A stretch of 64,000 nt of DNA from Carboxylicivirga longa (GTDB lineage: Bacteria > Bacteroidota > Bacteroidia > Bacteroidales > Marinilabiliaceae). The first letter of the stretch is position 1; the number at the start of each line of letters is the position of its first letter. Below are positions 17,749-26,158 of the stretch, piece by piece. The DNA is taken from positions 310,001 to 374,000 of the forward strand of contig NZ_JBNGOZ010000002.1 of the NCBI RefSeq assembly GCF_050589825.1. The letters run 5' to 3'. The translations under genes and the position numbers were made by a program. The notes under the pieces were generated by a model. It searched no databases. It saw only the letters and a program-made list of their open reading frames with translations, and was not told the DNA's origin.

Positions 17749-18792
17749 TCAGACACTTTTGAACAATTTTTCCGCCTTAAATTTCAGAGAATGCCTTATA
17801 GAAAATAATACCCAGTATAAATACACAAAATGAATGGAGAGATTATAATATCTGGCTATTTTTGTATAAAAACGACTGCAACCTGCATTATCTAATTTTC
17901 TTAATGATCCTGTTTTTAAAGATGCATGCAGTTGAGGGTAATACTTTATATACTCCTTTATTTTTACGCTTACCAAAAACATAAAAGTAAAATGAATAAT
18001 AGACTGGTTTACGAATTCTTTTTGCCCGGTTTCAATACATTTATTCAATTTGAAGATATGCAGGTTATTCGCTGCTTTCAAAAACCCTGTTCTGGCTCTA
18101 TCGGTATTAAACAAATTGCTATGCGTCGCAGAGCCCGGGCGGGTAGTGCGCATATAAAAAGGAGTATTAATAAATATAACCCGTTGTGCCAAACAGGCAG
18201 CTCTTGTTATCAACTCTCCATCTTCTAAATAAGGTACCTCGGAAAGGTACCGAATGGTATGCTGATTAAAAAAGCTCCTCCTGAAAAAAATCGCGACAGA
18301 CCTGTGAGGATCCCTGATTTCTACTTTCCCTTTTTCGTAACGATTGAAATATTGAATTCCTGATATTACCTTGTCTTCTTTATAAATTGGATCATAACGA
18401 TATTCTTCTTTTAACTGGCCATCTAAAATAACATAGCCGGTATAGCCTATATCCACTTTAGACTGATCGAGGATTTTCAATTTCTCTGCAAATACATTAG
18501 GCAGCACATAATCATCCGGATCGATCATTAAAAGGTAATCTCCTGTTGCCCGATCAATTCCATTATTCCGAGCAACAGAAACACCTTGGTTTTCCTGGTC
18601 AATGAGTACAATATTGCTAAATTCATTCTGCAAAGTTCGCACCACCTCCTTGCTATGATCAGGAGAACCATCATTAATACAAATCAACTCGTAATCTTCT
18701 TGTGGAACATCTTGATCTTCGAGACTTCTAATGCATCTTTCAACATAGGGTGCGACGTTATACATGGGGATAATAACCGACAATCGTTTCAT
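17749..18792 (-). CDS. Glycosyltransferase family 2
   Basis: A 347-residue GT-A enzyme. LSVIIPMYNVAPYVERCIRS at 4-23 is the usual start of the nucleotide-binding fold, CINDGSPDHS at about 38-47 carries a donor-contacting Asp, and MIDPDDYVLPN at about 93-103 is the DxD-like metal site. Arg-rich MRTTRPGSATHS near 225 fits the acceptor side. The C-terminus lacks a convincing membrane segment. It should add a sugar to the EPS-1 unit at the inner face of the membrane. It lies 37 bases from the upstream GT2 gene and 55 bases from the Cys-less AsnB-like gene B. Confidence 0.85.
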   Translation of the reverse strand: MKRLSVIIPMYNVAPYVERCIRSLEDQDVPQEDYELICINDGSPDHSKEVVRTLQNEFSNIVLIDQENQGVSVARNNGIDRATGDYLLMIDPDDYVLPNVFAEKLKILDQSKVDIGYTGYVILDGQLKEEYRYDPIYKEDKVISGIQYFNRYEKGKVEIRDPHRSVAIFFRRSFFNQHTIRYLSEVPYLEDGELITRAACLAQRVIFINTPFYMRTTRPGSATHSNLFNTDRARTGFLKAANNLHIFKLNKCIETGQKEFVNQSIIHFTFMFLVSVKIKEYIKYYPQLHASLKTGSLRKLDNAGCSRFYTKIARYYNLSIHFVYLYWVLFSIRHSLKFKAEKLFKSV

Positions 18793-18829
18793 ACTACTGG
18801 CTTAGCCTTTGCTGTTTTTGTAATAATGA

Positions 18830-19801
18830 TTAGTTATACAATTCATTTTTCTGTAAATTCCGATTCAACATTTTCCTAAACTTAACAAAATACTTGAACG
18901 GATTAAGATAAATAGTAAAAGCAGAATGCAGACACCTATTAGCAGGGATATCTTTATTAAAGAAAGGCAACCTAAACAATTGTGATACCATCCATTGATA
19001 TTGACAATTTAGCTTTATATCAATTGGTATATTAGGATATATATATATCCTTCTAAATGCCTCTTGGCTGAAGTAATTGGGATTAATTAAAAGCTTGTTA
19101 CTATTATTATTAATGGCCGCACGGTGTTGCCGATAATTAACTGTAACCTTATTCATAAAATGAAGTTTATGCCCATTCCTGGTTAGATTTAGCCAAAGCG
19201 GGTAGTCTTCCAATAACTTAAAACGCTCATCAAAACTACCCACCGACAATAGCGTTTCTCTATGAATAAATAAGGAAGGCGTATAATGAATCCTATCGGA
19301 AACCAGGAGCTGTCGGTATTGCGATTGAACTGTCCTCCCAGGGTACATAATGCTATTGGGATTAAAGGGTTCTGTTGGAGTTGTTTTAATATAATTTTCT
19401 TTCGAAAAAGTGTTTTGATAAATATCAACAGCTGAAAATAACACCCTTATTTCAGGATGTTCGTTCACCCACCGTATATTATCCGCTATGCAATCACGTT
19501 TAAGCCCATCATCACCTGCAGGGAAACAAAGCCATTGACCACCTGCCCTCTTAAGTCCACGATTAGCATTTGCTGCGACACCCGTATTAATTTTAGAACC
19601 TATTATTTCAGTAGACACAAACCTATGCCCGTTGGCTTTAATCCATTCATGACATATAGAAACTGTATTATCAGTAGAACAATCATCGGTGATTATCAAT
19701 TCAATATCGGGCCATGTCTGCTGACTAATACTGTTCAAAGTTTCTTCAACAAAAGAGGAAGAATTATAAGTAACAACAATAACAGAAACAAAGGAACCCA
19801 C
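18830..19801 (-). CDS. Glycosyltransferase family 2 (GTG start)
   Basis: A 323-residue GT-A enzyme. FVSVIVVTYNSSSFVEETLN at 4-23 and TDDCSTDNT at about 39-47 mark the nucleotide-binding fold, and CFPAGDDGLKRD at about 93-104 is the metal-binding DxD-like motif. The start is GTG at 19801 because no in-frame ATG precedes the conserved first strand; GTG starts are uncommon here. It follows wzx by 28 bases and precedes the second GT2 gene by 37 bases, inside the same operon. Donor unknown. Confidence 0.82.
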   Translation of the reverse strand: MGSFVSVIVVTYNSSSFVEETLNSISQQTWPDIELIITDDCSTDNTVSICHEWIKANGHRFVSTEIIGSKINTGVAANANRGLKRAGGQWLCFPAGDDGLKRDCIADNIRWVNEHPEIRVLFSAVDIYQNTFSKENYIKTTPTEPFNPNSIMYPGRTVQSQYRQLLVSDRIHYTPSLFIHRETLLSVGSFDERFKLLEDYPLWLNLTRNGHKLHFMNKVTVNYRQHRAAINNNSNKLLINPNYFSQEAFRRIYIYPNIPIDIKLNCQYQWMVSQLFRLPFFNKDIPANRCLHSAFTIYLNPFKYFVKFRKMLNRNLQKNELYN

Positions 19802-19829
19802 TAAATATTAATTCTTTAAATTTTATACA

Positions 19830-21320
19830 TTACTTCCGCTTCAACCTATCTCTAATCATTTGTTTAATGTCTATCATTTTGTTTAGTTGACCATAAGAAT
19901 ACAAAACTATTAACACGAGTAAGCAAATCCCGACAATATATTTAACCAATACATTGAGGATAAATACGGATAAGAAAGACATAAGCACAAGTCCATAGGT
20001 AGTAGCAAATCTACCGTAAAACTTTTTTGGATAAAAAAAACCATATTTTCTATTAAGAACAAGATATCCAATTAAACTACCAATTATAAATGACAAAATA
20101 AACGAAACGCCAAGACCATTTAACCCATAAAAATAATAGAACAGAAGATTTAATGTCAGGATGAGTATTCCTGATACAATTTCTAAAATCAGAAAAATAC
20201 GACCATCCCCTTTGGCCAGAAACACATAGCCCATTGCCCATGATACAGCCTTAAACTGCATTCCCAGAACTGTTAAATTAGCAAACATAACAATTGGCAA
20301 AAAAGCCTCGGTATAGAGTACCCTAACGGCGAGAGGCATGGTTACAATTAAAAGTGCTAATAACGGTGCCATAATTAACAAGGCCGCCTCTGCCTGTTGA
20401 CTTACCAAAACCCTAATCTTCTGATTATCTGACTGTATCACTGATAGTCTCGGAAAATAATCTGTTGCCATAGCTGTGAATACGATTCCAGTATATTGCC
20501 CAACCACTCCCCAACCTGCATTATAAAGTCCTACTTGCTCTACTCCACCGTGGTTACTAATAAATGCACTGAGAAGGTAAGTAGATAAACTTGCCAGAAA
20601 ACCGGCAAGGGTCATTGAAACACCAAGCTTTGCCATATCAAACCCTCTATCTCTTGTTTCTCTAAGACTCAGGTGTACATTTTGAACAGACACTTTTCGA
20701 GAATAATTCCATGAAAGAATCAGTGCGATTATTGAGCTAGCAATCATTGAAGGTACAATTCCCTCTAAGCCATAGAAGTAATACAACGGGATGGCTGTTA
20801 CAAGCCCTAATGCAGACCCCAGCACTCCAGCTTTAGCCAAATCTTTTAACCTCCGTGTACCTTGCAAAATAGCTTTTTGCCCCTCAGTTAAGGAGTAGAG
20901 AAGCAGAGTCACTGATAACCATACAAATGCCCAAGTATAATCAGCATTACCAAATGACCACTTGCTTAATACAGGAGCCAGTGAAATAGTAACAATTGAT
21001 CCTAGCAAACCTGTTAACCAGGCCCATCTCCTAAGGGTCATAACTGATTTAGCAATTCCTACCATATCACTATTGCCATGGGCCTCAGAAACATCCCGCA
21101 CAGCACTAAAAGCAATACCTAAACCAGTTATGGATATTATCAATTGTATGGGTGCATTCAAAAGCCCCATTATTCCTACTCCGGTTGTACCAAGTAATAC
21201 AGCAACAAACTTAACGCGCACTATACCAATAATGATGTTAAAAACCTGCACGCCGCCAAAAAGAGAAGTAGCCTTAAATATTTGGCGATATGAAGATTTT
21301 TCTTCATTAACGGATTGCAT
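19830..21320 (-). CDS. wzx: O-unit flippase (Wzx, MATE/MOP-type)
   Basis: A 496-residue polytopic membrane protein with about twelve helices, beginning QIFKATSLFGGVQVFNIIIG and resembling WzxE-type O-antigen translocases. It would flip the lipid-linked EPS-1 unit across the inner membrane. I use the ATG at 21320: a TTG at 21389 would add 23 residues, but that stretch is hydrophilic and lies in the remains of a UDP-GlcNAc 2-epimerase gene (21394-21637), so it is probably not native protein. It precedes two GT2 genes by 28 bases. Confidence 0.88.
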   Translation of the reverse strand: MQSVNEEKSSYRQIFKATSLFGGVQVFNIIIGIVRVKFVAVLLGTTGVGIMGLLNAPIQLIISITGLGIAFSAVRDVSEAHGNSDMVGIAKSVMTLRRWAWLTGLLGSIVTISLAPVLSKWSFGNADYTWAFVWLSVTLLLYSLTEGQKAILQGTRRLKDLAKAGVLGSALGLVTAIPLYYFYGLEGIVPSMIASSIIALILSWNYSRKVSVQNVHLSLRETRDRGFDMAKLGVSMTLAGFLASLSTYLLSAFISNHGGVEQVGLYNAGWGVVGQYTGIVFTAMATDYFPRLSVIQSDNQKIRVLVSQQAEAALLIMAPLLALLIVTMPLAVRVLYTEAFLPIVMFANLTVLGMQFKAVSWAMGYVFLAKGDGRIFLILEIVSGILILTLNLLFYYFYGLNGLGVSFILSFIIGSLIGYLVLNRKYGFFYPKKFYGRFATTYGLVLMSFLSVFILNVLVKYIVGICLLVLIVLYSYGQLNKMIDIKQMIRDRLKRK

Positions 21321-21393
21321 CTTCGTTGTAGCACGCTCTTTGTTTTCAGCAATTAAATCTTCCTTTAAATCTCGAACGTCCTGTTTCAAACTG

Positions 21394-21637
21394 ATAAGCT
21401 TCTTTTTACCCCCCCTTCACTATCCGTAACAATTAGTTTGGCATGAATTTCCCATGCCATTGTGTCCAAATAGCCAACCGGTTCTATAAATAAAATACTT
21501 TTTCTATCTCTTGCTAATCAATCCATTTTGCTGCCCATGTGAACCTCCAACTATCCCAGGATTATAATCAGGCTGACGTATATCTAATTCATCAACAACA
21601 TTTCTGACATATTAGAATATGAAACTTGCCTGATCAT
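21394..21637 (-). pseudogene. Remnant of a non-hydrolysing UDP-GlcNAc 2-epimerase gene (WecB/WbpI type)
   Basis: The gap between the wlbA-like gene and wzx reads, on the minus strand, as broken pieces of one family. After an ATG at 21637, NMSEM is followed by a one-base frameshift and then DELDIRQPDYNPGIVGGSHG (within 21504-21599), matching the family region N-M-S-E-x-F-F-x-E-L-x-I-x-x-P-D-Y-N-L...G-S-H-G. A TAG at 21504-21506 ends it. Then FIEPVGYLDTMAWEIHAKLI followed by VTDSEGGV (21407-21490) matches the C-terminal P-x-G-Y-L-D and I-T-D-S-G-G-V-Q-K-E-A-Y region, with EAY recoverable in another frame at 21394-21402. The family is about 370 residues; roughly 80 remain. Two large deletions, at least two frameshifts and a stop show it is dead. 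WbpI-type epimerases act in the same pathway as WlbA/WbpB, so this was probably a working step of EPS-1. Confidence 0.75.
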
Positions 21638-21655
21638 AACATTTCCCTATTTAAA

Positions 21656-22624
21656 TCACTTTGCAAAAGGATGCTTTGCGAGAGGTTTCTTAGCAAAAGG
21701 ATGATAGTCACCAATTAGCCCAACCGGCTTTTCATGACGAATTGCATGAACAATTTCGATAGCCTGTCTTGGAGCTTCCAGCCCGTAACCACCACCCGCC
21801 AATATTTCTTGATAACTGCGGGTATGCAAGTCGGTAAAGCCATTACTGAATTCCAGCTCCACCCCTTCGATCAATAGGGATCGATATGTACGTTGCCCTT
21901 TAGCAATAACTTTTGCTGGCAATACTTCATCGTTAATGGATAAAAACCAACGCACACGAGCTCTCTCAAAATAAAGAAATCCGGCCGCCCTGTCATGGGT
22001 ATGGATATGAACAATATTTTGCTTCACATTACCAAATATATATGATAGCATGTCGTAAAAATGCACGCCGATATTTGTGGCAATACCACCCGATTTAGAC
22101 AAGTCGCCCTTCCATGATGTGTAATACCAATTTCCGCGCGAAGTCAAATAAGTGAGATCTATATCGTAGATTTTATCCTTCGGACCATTGTCAACACGTT
22201 TTTTTAAGGACACAATGCTTGGATGCAAACGAAGTTGTAATATATTATATATTTTTTTCCCTGTATCTTCAACCACTCTTGCCAAGGCATCAATGTTCCA
22301 TGGATTTAACACCAATGGCTTTTCACATATTGCATCCGACCCTCTGCGCAAGGCCATGCGTATATGTGCATCGTGTAAGTAATTAGGAGTACAGATGCTC
22401 ATATAATCTAAGTCTATCCCTTTATCATATTTTAACTTCTCGATATGACGATCAAAACGTTCCGTCTCCACAAAAAATGCTGCATTGGGAAAAAAGCTAT
22501 CCATAATGCCTACACCATCATAAGGATCCAAAGCTGCAATTAGATTGTTACCTGTTTCTTTGATTGCCTGCAAGTGTCGCGGAGCGATATAGCCGGCAGC
22601 TCCTATTAGGGCAAATTGCTTCAT
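21656..22624 (-). CDS. wlbA: UDP-GlcNAc-uronate 3-dehydrogenase, WlbA/WbpB-like (Gfo/Idh/MocA)
   Basis: A 322-residue oxidoreductase. FALIGAAGYIAPRHLQAIKE at 4-23 is the NAD-binding start peculiar to WlbA/WbpB, and CEKPLVLNP at about 99-107 carries the conserved Lys of Gfo/Idh enzymes. SGGIATNIGVHFYDML at about 178-193 supplies the catalytic His region. WlbA oxidises C3 of UDP-N-acetylglucosaminuronic acid, which is then transaminated and acetylated to the 2,3-diamino sugar. The aminotransferase genes lie upstream. The C-terminus is odd: HPFAK is repeated (HPFAKKPLAKHPFAK) through a 30-base direct duplication just before the stop. The next step of the WbpA/B/E/D/I route, the 2-epimerase, survives only as debris downstream. 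Confidence 0.87.
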   Translation of the reverse strand: MKQFALIGAAGYIAPRHLQAIKETGNNLIAALDPYDGVGIMDSFFPNAAFFVETERFDRHIEKLKYDKGIDLDYMSICTPNYLHDAHIRMALRRGSDAICEKPLVLNPWNIDALARVVEDTGKKIYNILQLRLHPSIVSLKKRVDNGPKDKIYDIDLTYLTSRGNWYYTSWKGDLSKSGGIATNIGVHFYDMLSYIFGNVKQNIVHIHTHDRAAGFLYFERARVRWFLSINDEVLPAKVIAKGQRTYRSLLIEGVELEFSNGFTDLHTRSYQEILAGGGYGLEAPRQAIEIVHAIRHEKPVGLIGDYHPFAKKPLAKHPFAK

Positions 22625-22722
22625 GAGATTATACTATTCTAACAATATGAATAAATATACTACTAAGTATTGGATCAAATCCAACTTGTATACAACACGG
22701 GTTTTTCGTGAAAGTTACCAAA

Positions 22723-23862
22723 TCATCCATGAAAGGTATTGAGAACATCCACTACAAACTTTACTTCACTTTGAGTCATTACCTGACTAATCGGTAAAGA
22801 AAGTACTTCGTGATGTATCTTTTCAGTTATCGCCAGAGATAAACCATTCATGTTTTTATATGCTTTTTGCTTATGGGGTGGAATGGGATAGTGGACAAGA
22901 GTTTGCACTCCTTGTTCCGTTAAGTATTCCTGCAAAGCATCCCGCTTGGGGTAGCGGATAACAAACAGGTGCCATACGTGTGATAGATTATTAGCTGCTG
23001 ACTGTTGGCGATTAGTTATCGGTAGAATTACATCCGGGTGTATGATGTTTTGCAAATAATAATTCGCAATCCCCCGGCGATGCTGATTGTCTTCGTCCAG
23101 GCGTTTTAGTTTAATCCGTAGCATGGCAGCTTGTATCTCATCCAAGCGGGAATTCAAGCCCTGATAGTCGTTTACATACTTATTCATGGATCCGTAATTG
23201 GCCAATGCGCGTATGACATTCGCTAACTCCTTATCATTGGTGGTAACAGCACCCCCATCGCCCAAGGCGCCCAGGTTTTTACCAGGGTAAAAGCTATGGC
23301 CTGCGGCATCGCCAAGTGAACCGGAACGGATAAGTGATTGAGCATTGAGTGATGAGATTTGGGCACCGGCGGCTTGTGCATTGTCTTCAATAATTTTCAG
23401 TCCGAACTGATTGGCCAAGGCCTGCAATTTTTCATCCCAGCAAACTCGTCCATATAAATGAACCACCATAATGGCTTTTGTTTTGGGGCTTATGTACTGC
23501 TCTATTAGGTCAATATTCAGATTATAGCCATTGATATCCGGCTCCACCAAAACCGGCTTTAAGTTATTGTCGGTAATCGCAAGTATGGACGCAATATAGG
23601 TATTGGCGGGTACGATTACCTCATCGCCTTCGTGCATCAAGCCCATTTGGATATAGGCTTTCAGAATCAAACGCAGCGCATCCAAACCATTACCCACTCC
23701 AATACAGTGATTTACACCTATATATCTAGCATATTCCAATTCGAAATTATCGACTTCTTTACCCAGGAGGTACCATCCACTTTCAATCACCTCTTGCACA
23801 GACCTAGAAATTTCAGGCTCAAAGCTTGCCGTTATTTTCTTTATATCTAAAAACTTAATCAT
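22723..23862 (-). CDS. fdtB: Sugar 3-aminotransferase, FdtB-like (DegT/DnrJ/EryC1), with a repeat-derived loop
   Basis: A 379-residue PLP-dependent aminotransferase. VIVPANTYIASILAITDNN at about 84-102, IIEDNAQAAGA at about 156-166 (Asp contacting the PLP pyridine) and SFYPGKNLGALGDGGAV at about 191-207 (catalytic Lys in PGKN) mark the VioA/FdtB group. FdtB converts dTDP-3-keto-6-deoxyhexose to the 3-amino sugar, fitting the FdtA-like cupins upstream; service as the WlbC/WbpE partner of the adjacent wlbA is an alternative. Between AAGA and GSLGDA there are about 13 residues (QISSLNAQSLIRS) where relatives have about 6. The extra codons are a copy of the TGAGTGATGAG repeat at 23332-23360, placed in frame. 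Confidence 0.86.
   Translation of the reverse strand: MIKFLDIKKITASFEPEISRSVQEVIESGWYLLGKEVDNFELEYARYIGVNHCIGVGNGLDALRLILKAYIQMGLMHEGDEVIVPANTYIASILAITDNNLKPVLVEPDINGYNLNIDLIEQYISPKTKAIMVVHLYGRVCWDEKLQALANQFGLKIIEDNAQAAGAQISSLNAQSLIRSGSLGDAAGHSFYPGKNLGALGDGGAVTTNDKELANVIRALANYGSMNKYVNDYQGLNSRLDEIQAAMLRIKLKRLDEDNQHRRGIANYYLQNIIHPDVILPITNRQQSAANNLSHVWHLFVIRYPKRDALQEYLTEQGVQTLVHYPIPPHKQKAYKNMNGLSLAITEKIHHEVLSLPISQVMTQSEVKFVVDVLNTFHG
23332..23360. repeat. TGAGTGATGAG-type repeat unit inside the FdtB-like gene
   Basis: On the + strand AAGTGATTGAGCATTGAGTG is followed by ATGAGATTT, with an exact TGAGTGATGAG at 23346-23356 as at 9021-9031. It stays in frame and codes for a loop next to the PLP site region of the aminotransferase. 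Confidence 0.55.
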
Positions 23863-23883
23863 TTACAGGTTCTGTAAGCATTT

Positions 23884-24798
23884 TTACTTAAATAGAAAGT
23901 CCTTAATTATTGCCACAAAATAATCCAAATCCTCTTTCTCCAAAGCCTGATGTACAGGAATAAAGAAGGCCTCTTCACCATAAAACACACTACATTGCAC
24001 CCCGTGGGCATAAAAATGCTTTTTGAGTTCAGGCAGGTCTATTCCGCTACCTTTGGCTTTGAACATAAATACTCCAGGCATAATTCCCTGTTTCAATTCA
24101 AATCGTTCACTAAATCCCATATCATGCAATTCTTGACTAAGATAATTGTAGTTACTAACACGCTTTTCTATTATTTTTTGCCGAGAATCAATATAGTAAG
24201 ACAATACATTTTTAATATACCTTAATAACTTATCATCTATTTGATAATGCTGTTTAACTGATTTTAAATCATTGGCTACCAAAAGACCACCAACTTGTAG
24301 CGGGAAGGTTTTTGGGAAACTGTAAATCACGTAATCGCCAACAGTCCCGGGATCAGCTCCAACGCCTTTGGAAAAAAAAGCGTTGGCACAATCTTCTATA
24401 ATGGGTAATCCATATTCCTTTAATCTTTCAGGATGATCATACGGGAAGCCAAACTCATGGTTGACAAACAAGACTTTGGTTTCCTGCATAATTTCTCGCG
24501 ACCAATTACAAAATTTCTCTATCTCCCTGGTTACGCATCCGCTGATGTAAAAATTACCGGATGTAGTTAAAATAGTTACTACATCATCCTTCTGCAAGTT
24601 TAAACATTGCAAAGCAAAATTAATGGCTTGTCGCCCATTTTCAGTATAGGTGAACTTTCTTCCATCAAAGCGCTCGTTGAAATACTTATCAATTGTATTG
24701 TCATCCGGTAAACAATGATTGATCGCTACATCTTTGGTGCGAAAAGGACCGATACGATAACACGGCAAGCTATATGGGTCAGGGTTAATTATAAACAT
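23884..24798 (-). CDS. Short DegT/DnrJ/EryC1-like aminotransferase
   Basis: A 304-residue PLP enzyme homologue, 60-90 residues shorter than usual for DegT proteins. YTENGRQAINFALQCLNLQ at about 51-69 is the phosphate-binding start, LPIIEDCANAFFSKG at about 130-144 has the PLP-contacting Asp, and YVIYSFPKTFPLQVGGLLV at about 154-172 contains the Lys expected to bind PLP, in an unusual SFPKTFP setting. It may transaminate a keto sugar or have another role in making the acylated amino sugar. It starts 1 base inside the stop of the GNAT gene (TAATG overlap) and precedes the FdtB-like gene by 21 bases. Activity is plausible but divergent. Confidence 0.7.
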   Translation of the reverse strand: MFIINPDPYSLPCYRIGPFRTKDVAINHCLPDDNTIDKYFNERFDGRKFTYTENGRQAINFALQCLNLQKDDVVTILTTSGNFYISGCVTREIEKFCNWSREIMQETKVLFVNHEFGFPYDHPERLKEYGLPIIEDCANAFFSKGVGADPGTVGDYVIYSFPKTFPLQVGGLLVANDLKSVKQHYQIDDKLLRYIKNVLSYYIDSRQKIIEKRVSNYNYLSQELHDMGFSERFELKQGIMPGVFMFKAKGSGIDLPELKKHFYAHGVQCSVFYGEEAFFIPVHQALEKEDLDYFVAIIKDFLFK

Positions 24799-25733
24799 TA
24801 GGACGGATTACTATTCAAAGAAAATGAATATTTTAGGGAAGAAATAGCTTCGTGCGTTTCTTTAAAGCGCAATAACCCAACGTTTGGAATGCTCTGCTCC
24901 GTTGATATTCCCAAGTCAACATACTTGTAACTTAGTTCTTTATAATGCTTCCACAAGTTAAATAGCATAAAATCCATAGCACGCAGTGAACGTCCATGCT
25001 CATTATCTCCCCAAAAAAGCGCAAATACAATATCGGAATGAAAACGATAAAAAATAGCGGAAGCCACCATTAATCCGTCAGGGGATGTCACTTTAAAAAA
25101 ATCAACAGCCCATATTTTTTTTACTCGACGTATATCCTCTAAGGTCATGAATATAGGCCGATCATACCTCGCCCTGTTCTGTTTGATGATCCCATAAGCT
25201 ATTTCCTGTTCCTCCGCAGAAGAGATACTATCAAATACAAGCTTATTTCTCAAAGACTGACGGTAATATTCACGGCTATTTTTCTGTTTGTATCGATTAT
25301 TAAACAAGCGAAGATCGACCCAACTTGTAATTTCAGGAATTTGATATGTAAAACCACTTCTAACGAATGAGCTAATGCATTTTGCATTAAAAGAAGGCGT
25401 GTAAATATCAGGTGGCAATGTTATCTGAAACTGCTCATTTGTATTATCATAGAAATACCTTTTTAAGGAAGAAATAAAAGCATCTATCCTATCTACATAA
25501 ATATTCTCTTTTTTATAATGAAAACCACCGAAAGGAGCCGAAAAGGGGGATAAAAGATTCTTATCCTTCACCCCAGCTATCAAACCCATTTCAGGTTTAT
25601 CAACTTCTTCAACCAAACAAACCAGCTCATCTGCTTTAAACCTATTTAATTCAATAAAGCAACTTGTTATAAAAGGATTTCTCTGATCAGGAAAAAGATC
25701 GCAGTAGGTGTTATAATCTATTTCAATAAGCAT
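24798..25733 (-). CDS. GNAT/FemAB-like acyltransferase
   Basis: A 311-residue soluble protein without membrane segments. The C-terminal half holds a GNAT-like core: KVTSPDGLMVASAIFYRFHS at about 210-229 followed by GRSLRAMDFMLFNLWKHYK, resembling FemAB/GNAT proteins of sugar loci that acylate amino sugars or add amino acids. It sits in the cassette of two FdtA-like cupins, this gene and two aminotransferases, so it may acylate the 3-amino group in place of an FdtC-type acetyltransferase; that is inference. It starts 2 bases after the upstream cupin gene and overlaps the short aminotransferase by 1 base. The acyl donor is unknown. Confidence 0.7.
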   Translation of the reverse strand: MLIEIDYNTYCDLFPDQRNPFITSCFIELNRFKADELVCLVEEVDKPEMGLIAGVKDKNLLSPFSAPFGGFHYKKENIYVDRIDAFISSLKRYFYDNTNEQFQITLPPDIYTPSFNAKCISSFVRSGFTYQIPEITSWVDLRLFNNRYKQKNSREYYRQSLRNKLVFDSISSAEEQEIAYGIIKQNRARYDRPIFMTLEDIRRVKKIWAVDFFKVTSPDGLMVASAIFYRFHSDIVFALFWGDNEHGRSLRAMDFMLFNLWKHYKELSYKYVDLGISTEQSIPNVGLLRFKETHEAISSLKYSFSLNSNPS

Positions 25734-25735
25734 AT

Positions 25736-26158
25736 TTATTGCATTTTATATGCCAAAAAATCTTCATACCCCCGAATATAATCTTCCTCACTATACTTTT
25801 GGGATGCCAACACAAAACAAATGGCGCCTGATGAAAAATTGACGATCTCACGCCATATGCCGGGAATTACCATTAGACCAAAATTAGGTCTATTCAGTTG
25901 AATGATTTTTTTCTGTTGACCATCGTCAATAATTACATCAAAGCTGCCACTGGCTGCCACTATTAACTGATATAAATTTTTATGGGCATGACCTCCCCGC
26001 TCTGAGCCGCCGGGTACATCGTACAAATAATAGATACGCTTCACATCAAAGGGCAAGTCGGCACCATTTTGCACGATGGTAATATTACCGGCAGGATTGT
26101 GTATTTTCGGCAATTCCACCACATTACAATTGTGGATGTCGGATACGTAACTTAGCAT
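25736..26158 (-). CDS. fdtA: Sugar 3,4-ketoisomerase, FdtA/WxcM-like cupin (HAHK form)
   Basis: A 140-residue small cupin. VPGGSERGGHAHKNLYQLIV at about 49-68 carries the GGHAHK motif typical of FdtA/QdtA/TylM3-type dTDP-4-keto-6-deoxyglucose 3,4-ketoisomerases, followed by SGSFDVIIDDG. It should move the keto group from C4 to C3 ready for FdtB-type transamination. It starts 7 bases inside the end of its paralogue upstream and is followed by the GNAT gene after 2 bases. Unlike the upstream copy it retains both His residues of the motif, so it is the better candidate for the active isomerase. Confidence 0.82.
   Translation of the reverse strand: MLSYVSDIHNCNVVELPKIHNPAGNITIVQNGADLPFDVKRIYYLYDVPGGSERGGHAHKNLYQLIVAASGSFDVIIDDGQQKKIIQLNRPNFGLMVIPGIWREIVNFSSGAICFVLASQKYSEEDYIRGYEDFLAYKMQ

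Noticed and set aside
21321..21389. N-terminal extension of Wzx from a TTG start
   Set aside because: The stretch is non-hydrophobic and continues the decayed epimerase region; the ATG at 21320 is better.
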